Positions 1 to 5,223 of a stretch of DNA of 6,981 bases are shown piece after piece. The number at the start of each line of letters is the position of its first letter. Positions within the stretch are counted from its first letter, which is position 1. The translations under genes and the position numbers were made by a program. The stretch covers positions 1 through 6,981 of the forward strand of contig JAFGRR010000591.1 of assembly GCA_016935035.1 (NCBI GenBank), written 5' to 3'. The stretch comes from Phycisphaerae bacterium (lineage in GTDB: Bacteria; Planctomycetota; Phycisphaerae; UBA1845; Fen-1342). The notes beneath the pieces are model-generated. The model saw nothing but the letters and a program-made list of their open reading frames with translations, searched no databases and was not told where the DNA came from.

Positions 1-150
1 CACGCAATACGCGTATTCCCTTTCGCCGACAGTGACGCTCTTGTAGATGAAACCGGTCGCCGGCTTGCTCGGCTGCGTCGTTGCGGCGTCCGTGCCGCCC
101 GCGCCCTGTATCGCCAGTACCGCCGTGATCACCAGAACCAGTGAACTCAT
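1..150 (-). CDS. Secreted alpha/beta-hydrolase-like protein, N-terminal part only
   Basis: The minus strand reads 50 open codons from an ATG at 150-148 to the window edge, so the C-terminal part lies outside. The first ~20 residues (MSSLVLVITAVLAIQGAGG) form a hydrophobic stretch that could be a signal peptide, although it lacks a basic N-region. A linker rich in Thr/Pro/Ser follows, then GFIYKSVTVGEREYAYCV at residues 33-50. That last segment resembles the first beta strands of secreted esterase/phospholipase or dienelactone-hydrolase-like proteins of planctomycetes, where a 'K.V...G.E..Y.VYVP' strand opens the fold. No catalytic residue is in view, so the family call is tentative. A GGGAG at 164-160, nine bases before the ATG, supports this start. 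The gene is divergent from the membrane-protein gene at 256. Confidence 0.55.
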   Translation of the reverse strand, partial: MSSLVLVITAVLAIQGAGGTDAATTQPSKPATGFIYKSVTVGEREYAYCV

Positions 151-255
151 AGCCACGATCTCCCGTGTCGTACCATTCGCGCCCCCTTAGCTGCCGTACG
201 CCGCCCACGACGATTCGTCTGGACCTGCGGCGCCCAACTGGCGATAATACCAGCA
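151..255. other. Divergent intergenic region
   Basis: This 105-bp gap separates two divergently read genes and should contain both promoters. Apart from the GGGAG at 164-160 for the left gene, no convincing -35/-10 pair or operator-like palindrome is visible. A GATAAT at 243-248 resembles a -10 box but lies only seven bases from the ATG at 256, so it would imply an almost leaderless message. Confidence 0.4.
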
Positions 256-795
256 ATGACGCAGACAGCGACTCTTGCCAGGTTTATCTCGAAGCGGCGC
301 ATCGCGACGGCCTTCTGGGCCACCATGTTTTGCCTACACGCGCCTGCGCTGATCGGAGTACTGTCGGCTGGCGATGGTTCGTCGAGCCGTTTGGCACGCT
401 GTCTGATCCTGCTGCCGACGCAGCTTTTCTTCCTGCTCAAGCTACTCGATGTGCCGTGGCTGCGTTTGCCCGGTGGACGCCGAACCCTGACGGCTTTCTG
501 CGTGATCGTGCTGTTGTTGCACGCGCGCGTCATGACGAACGCCGCGCTTCGGCTTGACGACCTTACTGCTATCGGTCAACCGGTCGCCGCTCTTCTGGCC
601 GGCGGCCTCGGAGCCACACTATTCACCAGTGCGGCACGCGCGTCCGTTGTCGCTCGCGACAATACCCGCCGCGATCGCCTGCGTCTTTCCCGAGCCTGGC
701 GCGAGACACGCGACCGCATAGCCGCCGCGCTGCTGCCACCCAGGTTCGAACTCCTCGCTCACCGTTGCGCCATCGACCGCGCCCCACCCGCCTGA
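256..795 (+). CDS. Small integral membrane protein of unknown function
   Basis: The 179-residue product has four hydrophobic segments, at about residues 16-38, 47-69, 78-96 and 106-126. A basic, Arg-rich C-terminal tail follows (about 127-179), probably cytoplasmic by the positive-inside rule. Intramembrane polar residues include H28, Q56 and H89. I do not recognise a family. The frame is preferred over the opposite-strand frame covering the same bases because it gives clean transmembrane segments, while the antisense reading is a low-complexity Arg/Ser-rich chain. No clear Shine-Dalgarno precedes the ATG, so the start is uncertain, and upstream in-frame codons stay open for some distance. 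It is divergent from the hydrolase-like gene and 243 bp ahead of the secreted dockerin-like gene. The tail could also be shorter in the true protein. Confidence 0.65.
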   Translation: MTQTATLARFISKRRIATAFWATMFCLHAPALIGVLSAGDGSSSRLARCLILLPTQLFFLLKLLDVPWLRLPGGRRTLTAFCVIVLLLHARVMTNAALRLDDLTAIGQPVAALLAGGLGATLFTSAARASVVARDNTRRDRLRLSRAWRETRDRIAAALLPPRFELLAHRCAIDRAPPA

Positions 796-808
796 ACCGC
801 GCGCTAGG

Positions 809-907
809 GCGGTTTCACCCAGTGCGCATCACCGCTCCGCCGTGTGCCACGGCTCTATGAGCCGTGTGTTCAGACTGCGGAAGACGCCGACTTGCCTGTG
901 AAACCGC
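809..907. repeat. 99-bp segment bounded by 10-bp inverted repeats
   Basis: GCGGTTTCAC at 809-818 is matched by its exact reverse complement GTGAAACCGC at 898-907. The 79 bases between contain a further perfect 8-bp hairpin. The segment starts 13 bp after the stop of the membrane-protein gene and ends 131 bp before the dockerin-like gene. It could be a terminator/leader structure or a small non-autonomous element. No flanking direct repeat is obvious. Confidence 0.5.
848..866. repeat. Perfect 8-bp hairpin with three-base loop
   Basis: CACGGCTC (848-855) and GAGCCGTG (859-866) pair perfectly around the loop TAT. There is no T-run after it on either strand, so it is not a canonical intrinsic terminator. 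Its compact form is like the other short palindromes in this window. Confidence 0.6.
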
Positions 908-1027
908 TCGTCCGCCGCGCGACACGCACGCCCTGACGTCCAGCGATTCAAGTGTCTGATCGCATGACGCCGTCGCGCCGTTCGTTCGCGGCTGTTCCTG
1001 CAATCCGCACCAGCGACCATCCGAGCG

Positions 1028-1033
1028 AAGGAG
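1028..1033 (+). promoter_or_regulatory. Shine-Dalgarno of the dockerin-like gene
   Basis: AAGGAG lies five bases before the ATG at 1039. It decides the start: the frame is open back to an ATG at 952, but only the 1039 start has a good ribosome site and puts a signal peptide at the N-terminus. Confidence 0.8.
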
Positions 1034-1038
1034 CTCAT

Positions 1039-2436
1039 ATGAATACTCGCCTCATCATCGGCGCCGCCTGCGCCGCTATCTTCGTTTCCACCGCTTCCGC
1101 CGAAAAGCACTATCTCCTCACCGGCGTCGATCCGACGCTCTATCCCGGCGTCGCGCGCTCCATCACCGGCGACAACGGTCTCGGCGTCTATCCCGATCTA
1201 CATGATGGCGACCGTCTCGCGGGCACCAGCGACGTCGGCACTGCCGTCACATTCATGGGCGTCGGCACGCCGATGTACGCGCCCAACCAATTCGGCTCGC
1301 TCAGCATGTTTTATCGCCGCGGCTATGTGTACATGCCGCAATACGGACTGACGGCGCCACTACTGGGCATCGAGTTCATCGGCGGGCCGCTGCTCGATCT
1401 CGATGGCGATCCGAATGACGCCGGTCGCAGCCTCATTCCGAGCAGCGGCGTGCCGGCCGTCGAGATGCCCGGCTCCGACAGCTTCATAGATCTCGACATC
1501 GACACCGCCGGCGGCACGATCACGCTCGTGGACCTCGACGCGCTCGGCACCAACGAGAACGGGCCGTTTATCGCCGCCGCCAACGCCACCGCGCTGTTCA
1601 CAATCGCCGGCACGCAGCCCGACGCGAGCAAAGGTGATCCGATCAACCCGGGCATCGACACGCGCGTCGGCACGCTGACCGCGTTCGCCGGTAACAGCGG
1701 CACGCTCGCCGGCGTATACCAGGTCGCCGACCTCGGCTACGAGTTTTGGGAGGACTCGATCGACCCCGCGTCGAGCACGGCGGGGCAACTCGGCACGATG
1801 CAGTTTCTCGGCTCACTCGGCGGCTGGGTCATCGAACGCGACGCGCACACCGGCAGCTTCCCGACGCTCGCGGGCGAAGGGCTCGGCGGCACGGCGTGGC
1901 CGCTCGTCGATACGTCGCAGATCGGTCAGACCTTCGACACCGCCAACGGTCTGGCCGGTGGAACCGCCACCATCGCCAACGGCTTCTACAACGGCAGCAC
2001 GCTGCTCGACGATTTCACGACCCCCGAGAACGGCGGTCTGGCGCTGACCGACTTCGGTGGTGACCTGGGTGCTTACCTCGACGCCGTCGTCGTGCCGCTG
2101 CTGACGCCCGAAGCCACGCGTTTCGTCTATCTCGAATCCGCCGGCTTCGGCATCAACAACAGCTATGACCCGATCTTCGCCGACACCGTCGGCTATGACG
2201 TGCTCATCATCGCGGCCGCCGTCGATGAATGTGCCGGCGAGGTCCGCGGCGACTCGAACTGCGACGGCGTCGCCGACGTGTTCGATATCGACGCCTTTGT
2301 TCTGGCGATCATGAATGCCGATGACTGGCAGCAAAGCTACACGTGCGACTTCCTGTGTGTGAATGACACGGATCGCGACGGCACGGTCGACGTCTTCGAC
2401 ATCGACACGTTCGTCGCGTGCATCACCGGACAATAG
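1039..2436 (+). CDS. Secreted protein with C-terminal paired dockerin-like calcium loops
   Basis: The 465-residue product begins with a standard signal peptide (MNTRLIIGAACAAIFVSTASA, cleavage after A21 at an A-S-A site), so it should be exported. Residues 22-397 are Gly/Asp/Thr-rich with no lysine clusters, probably beta-rich, and match no domain I can name; an acidic stretch at 118-127 (LLDLDGDPND) could also bind calcium. The C-terminus carries two EF-hand-type loops spaced as in type I dockerin repeats. The first has D405, N407, D409, G410, D413 and D416; the second has D443, D445, D447, G448, D451 and D454. Both are followed by IDxFV. Five cysteines (398, 408, 436, 440, 461) surround the loops. 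In planctomycetes such tails are common on secreted proteins and need not imply a cellulosome. The body's function is unknown. Next downstream on the same strand is a pseudopilin-like gene. Confidence 0.9.
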   Translation: MNTRLIIGAACAAIFVSTASAEKHYLLTGVDPTLYPGVARSITGDNGLGVYPDLHDGDRLAGTSDVGTAVTFMGVGTPMYAPNQFGSLSMFYRRGYVYMPQYGLTAPLLGIEFIGGPLLDLDGDPNDAGRSLIPSSGVPAVEMPGSDSFIDLDIDTAGGTITLVDLDALGTNENGPFIAAANATALFTIAGTQPDASKGDPINPGIDTRVGTLTAFAGNSGTLAGVYQVADLGYEFWEDSIDPASSTAGQLGTMQFLGSLGGWVIERDAHTGSFPTLAGEGLGGTAWPLVDTSQIGQTFDTANGLAGGTATIANGFYNGSTLLDDFTTPENGGLALTDFGGDLGAYLDAVVVPLLTPEATRFVYLESAGFGINNSYDPIFADTVGYDVLIIAAAVDECAGEVRGDSNCDGVADVFDIDAFVLAIMNADDWQQSYTCDFLCVNDTDRDGTVDVFDIDTFVACITGQ

Positions 2437-2448
2437 CAGTACGTACCC

Positions 2449-2478
2449 GGGCCGCGGTAACTCTCGGTGCCGCGGCCC
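2449..2478 (+). terminator. GC-rich hairpin after the dockerin-like gene
   Basis: GGGCCGCGG (2449-2457) and CCGCGGCCC (2470-2478) form a perfect 9-bp stem with a 12-base loop, starting 12 bases after the stop codon. With a one-base bulge the stem extends outward by two more C-G pairs. Position and stability suit transcript termination or 3'-end protection, but the following bases (GGGACACTTTG) have only a weak T-run, so termination is inferred. Confidence 0.55.
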
Positions 2479-2579
2479 CGGGGACACTTTGCTCGAGGGC
2501 AGAACCTTGACTGGTCGAGACGAGTGCACATGCCGGACATCGGCGTACTTGGCTGCCGGCGTTGATCCCCGCTCGGACA

Positions 2580-2671
2580 TGGGTGCCATGGGCAGGTCTT
2601 TGAACTGCCCGTGCGCTATGACAGTTGCGCACGGGCAGACCCACCTTCGACGGGCCTGCCCATGGCACCCA
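2580..2671. repeat. 92-bp nested palindrome
   Basis: Two perfect inverted repeats are nested. The outer arms are TGGGTGCCATGGGCAGG at 2580-2596 and its reverse complement at 2655-2671 (17 bp, extendable to 20 with two G-U pairs in RNA). The inner arms are CTGCCCGTGCGC at 2605-2616 and GCGCACGGGCAG at 2627-2638 (12 bp, ten-base loop). The arms can also re-pair locally, GGGCAG with CTGCCC at 2590-2595/2605-2610 and at 2633-2638/2656-2661, so two mutually exclusive folds exist. The inner loop contains the likely ATG of the following gene at 2618. Confidence 0.85.
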
Positions 2672-3463
2672 CCGATTGCGTCACGCCCCCTACGATTCAA
2701 ACGCCGGCCGCGCGGGTTTACGCTGATTGAACTGCTGGTCGTGATCGCGATCATCGCGCTGCTCGTTTCGATCCTGCTGCCGTCGCTGAGTAATGCTCGG
2801 GCACAGGCCCGCAAGACGGTCTGTGCGTCGAACCTGCGGCAGGTCGGCGTCGGCATCTACAACTACTGGACCGAGGCCGACGGGCGAGTGCCGTATGTGT
2901 TCTCGCCGATGACCAACACCAAATTCGGCGCGGCGGCGGCGACTGTGCCGGACGAATTGTGCGACCCGTTCGATCGCGATGGCACGACGCCCGGCGTGGA
3001 CTGCTGGCCGGAGTCGCTGCCGAACGTGCTGATGCCGCGGCACATGGGCGAGTCGCAGAAGGTCTTCGTCTGCCCGTCGGCGACCAACGGCTGGCCGCGG
3101 CAGGGCGGGCCGTTGCGGTACACGTATCGGCCGGCCGCCGCCAACCAGCCCAGCGGCGTGGTCTCGGTGCCCGGCACGTACCAGCGCGAGCATTTCGGCA
3201 TTCTGGATGGGCGAATTCTGCGGAAATTCAAGCTCGAACAAACCGACAACCCGGTCGCCGACGCGATGCAGCACCAGTTTCTGCGGGCGACGTTCATCCG
3301 CGACATGATCAAACGCGACGACGACGGGGCGGTAGTCGGGCCGCACTGCGGCGGGATTCTGCTGCTGAACCGCGACCTGGAAGTTGAGTTCCGCCCGCGA
3401 GAGGAGGCGCAGAAGGACCTGGCGCCAACCCTATGGGACCCGGGGAGCGGTTCGCAGTTTTGA
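2618..3463 (+). CDS. Prepilin-type (pseudopilin-like) protein with long leader
   Basis: From the ATG at 2618 the product has 281 residues. A basic leader ends RPLRFKRRPRG at 33, followed by the prepilin-peptidase site G33|F34 and the conserved T35, L36 and E38 (position +5 of the mature form). A hydrophobic helix spans about 34-56. This is the type II secretion/type IV pilin class III signal: cleaved and N-methylated, then anchored in or assembled at the inner membrane. C69 and NLRQVG (72-77), then VFVCPS (149-154), follow the layout of planctomycete pseudopilin-like proteins. Near the end H243 and D253 keep the spacing of the 'H-x9-DG' processing-associated motif, but L254 replaces its Gly. 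The start is uncertain: no Shine-Dalgarno is visible, in-frame ATGs also exist at 2579 and 2588, and no ATG/GTG/TTG codon lies between 2618 and the G|F site. The 33-residue leader is longer than usual, and 18 residues of it are encoded by the palindrome. Confidence 0.88.
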   Translation: MTVAHGQTHLRRACPWHPPIASRPLRFKRRPRGFTLIELLVVIAIIALLVSILLPSLSNARAQARKTVCASNLRQVGVGIYNYWTEADGRVPYVFSPMTNTKFGAAAATVPDELCDPFDRDGTTPGVDCWPESLPNVLMPRHMGESQKVFVCPSATNGWPRQGGPLRYTYRPAAANQPSGVVSVPGTYQREHFGILDGRILRKFKLEQTDNPVADAMQHQFLRATFIRDMIKRDDDGAVVGPHCGGILLLNRDLEVEFRPREEAQKDLAPTLWDPGSGSQF

Positions 3464-3518
3464 CTGGCGCCCGGGTCACCGGATTCTGCCGCATAGGTGT
3501 TGTCGAAACGCGCCAGTC
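3462..3518. repeat. 9-bp inverted repeat overlapping the pseudopilin stop codon
   Basis: GACTGGCGC at 3462-3470 and GCGCCAGTC at 3510-3518 are exact reverse complements with a 39-base spacer. The left arm starts inside the TGA stop. It could stabilise or end the transcript, but the long spacer makes this weak. Confidence 0.35.
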
Positions 3519-3533
3519 CTCCGAGCCTGACGT

Positions 3534-3565
3534 CCCGTAGCGTCCGCCCCCCGTGGCGGACGTAG
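3534..3565 (+). repeat. REP-like palindrome, CCCGTAGCGTCCGCC type
   Basis: After CCCGTAG (3534-3540) comes a perfect 8-bp stem, CGTCCGCC (3541-3548) with GGCGGACG (3555-3562), around CCCCGT, then GTAGGTGTG-like sequence. The 15-bp opening is identical to minus-strand bases 5271-5257, and the CCCGTGGCGG core plus CGTAG(G)TGTG tail recur there too. This makes it a dispersed element rather than a one-off hairpin. It reads in the direction of the upstream pseudopilin gene. Confidence 0.7.
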
Positions 3566-3624
3566 GTGTGCAAGAATGCCGCCGCGGTAGCGTCTGCACC
3601 TCATGGCCCCCGGCGCCGACGCAA

Positions 3625-3657
3625 ATGTAGCGGCCGACGTCTCGTCGGCCGTCTTCG
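3625..3657 (+). repeat. 33-bp palindromic repeat, copy A
   Basis: ATGTAG is followed by a perfect 9-bp stem, CGGCCGACG (3631-3639) with CGTCGGCCG (3643-3651), a three-base loop (TCT), and TCTTCG. Copy B at 4200-4232 is its inverted counterpart, with 32 of 33 positions identical; the only difference is in the loop. It lies about 160 bp past the pseudopilin stop, oriented with that gene. Confidence 0.8.
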
Positions 3658-3696
3658 TCGTGACAGAGCCCGAGCGGCAGCGAGCGGGCATATTAA

Positions 3697-3725
3697 GGGT
3701 TCAGTTCCCAGGGTTCAGGGTTCGG
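3697..3725 (+). repeat. Three short direct repeats GGGTTC(A/G)G
   Basis: GGGTTCAG occurs at 3697-3704 and 3711-3718, and GGGTTCGG overlaps at 3718-3725. The tract is too short to assign a role; slippage is a sufficient explanation. Confidence 0.45.
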
Positions 3726-3763
3726 AATGAGCAAGCACACGCGTCCCCCAACCCCGATGCGCC

Positions 3764-3799
3764 TCCAGTCGCGGAGCGACGACTGAACGTCCAGTCGCG
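3764..3799 (+). repeat. Direct repeat TCCAGTCGCG with small hairpin
   Basis: TCCAGTCGCG occurs at 3764-3773 and again at 3790-3799. Between them GTCGC (3768-3772) and GCGAC (3776-3780) form a 5-bp hairpin with loop GGA. It looks like another degenerate palindromic unit of this gap. Confidence 0.4.
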
Positions 3800-3886
3800 C
3801 GCTCGCCTCTAGCACCGTCAACAGCTTCAGTCGTCCTGATGGGACCAACAAACACAGAAGGAAATGAAATAGTCAGGCCGAGCTAA

Positions 3887-3931
3887 CCCAGCACTTCGTA
3901 CTGGGCTACTATCATGCTGTCCCTACGGGAC
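3887..3931 (-). repeat. Two adjacent short hairpins, 3' of the gene remnant
   Basis: CCCAG (3887-3891) pairs with CTGGG (3901-3905), with inner AC/GT pairs and a TTC loop. Then GTCCC (3919-3923) pairs with GGGAC (3927-3931) around TAC. Read on the minus strand, the second hairpin opens CGTCCCGTAG, a 10-bp match to plus-strand 3531-3540. Both lie downstream of the minus-strand remnant that stops at 4014. Confidence 0.5.
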
Positions 3932-4013
3932 GCTGAGCACCGATACGGGCTCGGAGCCAGCCAGTTTCCATCAGGCGAACATCGATGCGTCTGGGTGTGG
4001 GCCATGGAACGAG

Positions 4014-4226
4014 TCAAAGGGCGGACATTGACGCATAAGCAGTCGCGATGGCCAGGAAGTACCAGTAGTTGAGGTCTTCTATTCCTACCCTGAATTGCAC
4101 AGGGGCCTTGTTCTTGCGGCCTCCTTCGTGGTTCCAGAAGTCGATTCCGGAATTGTCAGATGTCCCTCTCCAGTTTCCGTGGGCCAATGCGCGCTGGCGC
4201 GAAGACGGCCGACGCGACGTCGGCCG
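4014..4226 (-). pseudogene. 3' remnant of a protein gene of unknown family
   Basis: The minus strand is open from just after an in-frame TAG (4229-4227) to a TGA at 4016-4014, 70 codons. From about 4172 onward the translation reads like a real protein: a segment with SDNSGIDFWNHEGG, then KAPVQFRVGIEDLNYWYF and the C-terminal LAIATAYASMSAL, which could be a short membrane helix. Aromatic-rich, well-balanced composition of this sort is not expected from noncoding GC-rich DNA. No ATG with a ribosome site opens it; the first usable start is a TTG at 4187-4185 with no Shine-Dalgarno. The upstream part of the frame is repeat copy B, which carries the in-frame TAG. I infer the 5' part of a gene was lost and the repeat now abuts the break. 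Codons such as ACA, TCT, GGA, GTA and ATA are unlike the GC-ending usage of neighbouring genes. A short intact gene using TTG is the alternative. Confidence 0.5.
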
Positions 4227-4232
4227 CTACAT
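4200..4232 (-). repeat. 33-bp palindromic repeat, copy B
   Basis: Read on the minus strand this is ATGTAG, the 9-bp stem CGGCCGACG/CGTCGGCCG (bases 4206-4214 and 4218-4226 on the plus strand), and TCTTCG. It is identical to copy A except for one loop base. It lies 42 bp past the isomerase stop, in that gene's reading direction, and its TAG closes the remnant's open frame on the 5' side. Confidence 0.8.
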
Positions 4233-4234
4233 CT

Positions 4235-4251
4235 GCCGCCGCGCCGGCGGC
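4235..4251 (-). terminator. 7-bp GC hairpin after the isomerase gene
   Basis: GCCGCCG (4235-4241) and CGGCGGC (4245-4251) pair perfectly around CGC, 22 bases past the isomerase stop on the minus strand. Copy B follows directly, giving two hairpins in tandem. No T-run follows, so intrinsic termination is not certain; 3'-end protection is equally possible. Confidence 0.45.
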
Positions 4252-4273
4252 TGCATTCCCGACTGACCCGGCG

Positions 4274-5131
4274 TTACATGGTTACAGGTACGTATTGCTT
4301 CAACGCGTTCAGGCTGATCAGGAGGCCGGCGTCTTCGAGGTTGCCGCCGTAGACGGGGTCGTGGGCGCCTTCTATGTCGAGGTTGCCTTTGTAGCCGACT
4401 TCGAGCAGGGCGCTGACTACTTCACGCCAATTGACCTGGCCCAGGCCGGGCATGCGGTGGCGGACGGCCTTGGTGTCCCAGATGCCCTGTGCTTTGACAA
4501 CGTCCCAGCAGACTTCGGCGTCCTTGGCGTGGACGTGGAAGATTTTGTCAGCGAACTGCTTGATCGTCGGCACCGGGTCGATCAGCAGGCAGATCAGGTG
4601 CGATGGGTCCCACTCCAGGCCGAGCGCGTCCGACGGGACGGCGTCGAAGATCTTCTGCCACGCGCCCGGCGTGAACGCGATGTTCGTGCCGCGGAAGGGG
4701 TGGTGGTGGAACATCGGACAGTTTTCAAAGGCGACCTTCATGCCCAGGTCGGCGGCGCGCTTCGCCATTTCGGTCCAGTATTTCTTGACGCCGGGGATGT
4801 TGTCGTCGATCGACTTCTCCGGGTTGCGGCCGGTGAAGGTGCCGATGACGTCGCAGCCGAGCTTGCGGCCGAGCTTCATCATGGCGATGAAGTGGGGCTT
4901 GGCGATCTTGCCTTCCTTGGGGCAGATGTGGTTGGGGTAATACCCGACGGCGCTGAGCTCGATGTTGTACTCGACGAGTTGTTGTTTGAATTCGTCGATC
5001 TGGCGCGCGGTGACCTTCTTCGGGTCGAAGGGTTCGCCCGGCCAAGCGATCAGTTCGAGGCTGCCGAAGCCGTGGTCGGCGAGGAACTTCACGTCATGAG
5101 TCTTGCCGTTTGTGAGCAGGCCGATACGCAT
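4274..5131 (-). CDS. Sugar phosphate isomerase/epimerase (xylose isomerase-like TIM barrel)
   Basis: The product has 285 residues, a normal length for single-domain xylose-isomerase-like TIM barrels (AP endonuclease 2 superfamily), which isomerise or epimerise sugars or inositol derivatives using a bound divalent metal. It opens with a strand MRIGLLTNGK and has no signal peptide, so it should be cytoplasmic. The expected metal ligands are all present in order: E136 (AFENCP), D175 (LEWDPSHL), H201 (HVHAKD, with H199 as alternative) and E254 (LDIEGAHD). H178 and the PGLGQVNW segment (228-235) also fit the active site. I chose the ATG at 5131 over one six codons upstream because GGAG lies eight bases before it and the barrel's first strand begins right there. 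It follows the DUF4091/CBM9-like gene on the same strand after 133 bp, which suggests shared carbohydrate metabolism. The substrate cannot be read from sequence. Confidence 0.92.
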   Translation of the reverse strand: MRIGLLTNGKTHDVKFLADHGFGSLELIAWPGEPFDPKKVTARQIDEFKQQLVEYNIELSAVGYYPNHICPKEGKIAKPHFIAMMKLGRKLGCDVIGTFTGRNPEKSIDDNIPGVKKYWTEMAKRAADLGMKVAFENCPMFHHHPFRGTNIAFTPGAWQKIFDAVPSDALGLEWDPSHLICLLIDPVPTIKQFADKIFHVHAKDAEVCWDVVKAQGIWDTKAVRHRMPGLGQVNWREVVSALLEVGYKGNLDIEGAHDPVYGGNLEDAGLLISLNALKQYVPVTM

Positions 5132-5139
5132 TGTGGGAA

Positions 5140-5143
5140 CTCC
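5140..5143 (-). promoter_or_regulatory. Shine-Dalgarno of the isomerase gene
   Basis: GGAG on the minus strand lies eight bases before the ATG at 5131-5129. It falls inside the extra six codons of the longer frame starting at 5149, which argues for the shorter protein. Confidence 0.7.
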
Positions 5144-5165
5144 AACCACATGGACCTTTGTGTCT

Positions 5166-5214
5166 GCCGCGTTTGCGGCGTTTTGGCGTCGTTTGCAGGC
5201 GTATGGTTGCCTGC
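5166..5214 (-). repeat. Two small hairpins upstream of the isomerase gene
   Basis: GCCGC (5166-5170) pairs with GCGGC (5175-5179) around GTTT, and GCAGGC (5195-5200) pairs with GCCTGC (5209-5214) around eight bases. With the larger palindrome at 5224-5271 they fill most of the 133-bp gap between the two minus-strand genes. They may form a leader structure; neither is followed by a T-run. Confidence 0.4.
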
Positions 5215-5223
5215 GAACACACT

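Larger units (their letters stand above)
3464..4273. other. 810-bp convergent gap without an intact gene
   Basis: The pseudopilin-like gene (plus) and the isomerase gene (minus) point into this gap. It holds short palindromes, an inverted pair of a 33-bp repeat, short direct repeats, and one minus-strand gene remnant, each listed separately. By eye, the part from about 3820 to 4170 is less GC-rich than the flanking genes. Plus-strand frames here (for example 3603-3812) are low-complexity and carry no recognisable domain. Confidence 0.7.

Noticed and set aside
147..533. 128-codon minus-strand frame ending in an ATGA overlap with the hydrolase-like start
   Set aside because: The overlap is tempting as translational coupling, but the product is an Arg/Ser-rich chain antisense to convincing membrane helices, and the hydrolase-like gene has its own GGGAG.
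2507..2535. TTGACT as a -35 promoter box ahead of the pseudopilin-like gene
   Set aside because: No -10-like hexamer lies 16-18 bases downstream; the region there is GC-rich (TGCCGG).
1813..2856. 347-codon minus-strand frame across the dockerin-like gene
   Set aside because: The plus strand has a signal peptide, ribosome site and calcium loops. The antisense protein is Arg/Val/Asp low-complexity and crosses the palindrome.
3603..3812. 69-codon plus-strand frame in the convergent gap
   Set aside because: It consists of repeat copy A and short direct repeats, has no ribosome site, and the composition is low-complexity.
3534..4251. CRISPR array
   Set aside because: Repeats are palindromic, differ in orientation and spacing, and there are no regular spacers or cas genes.
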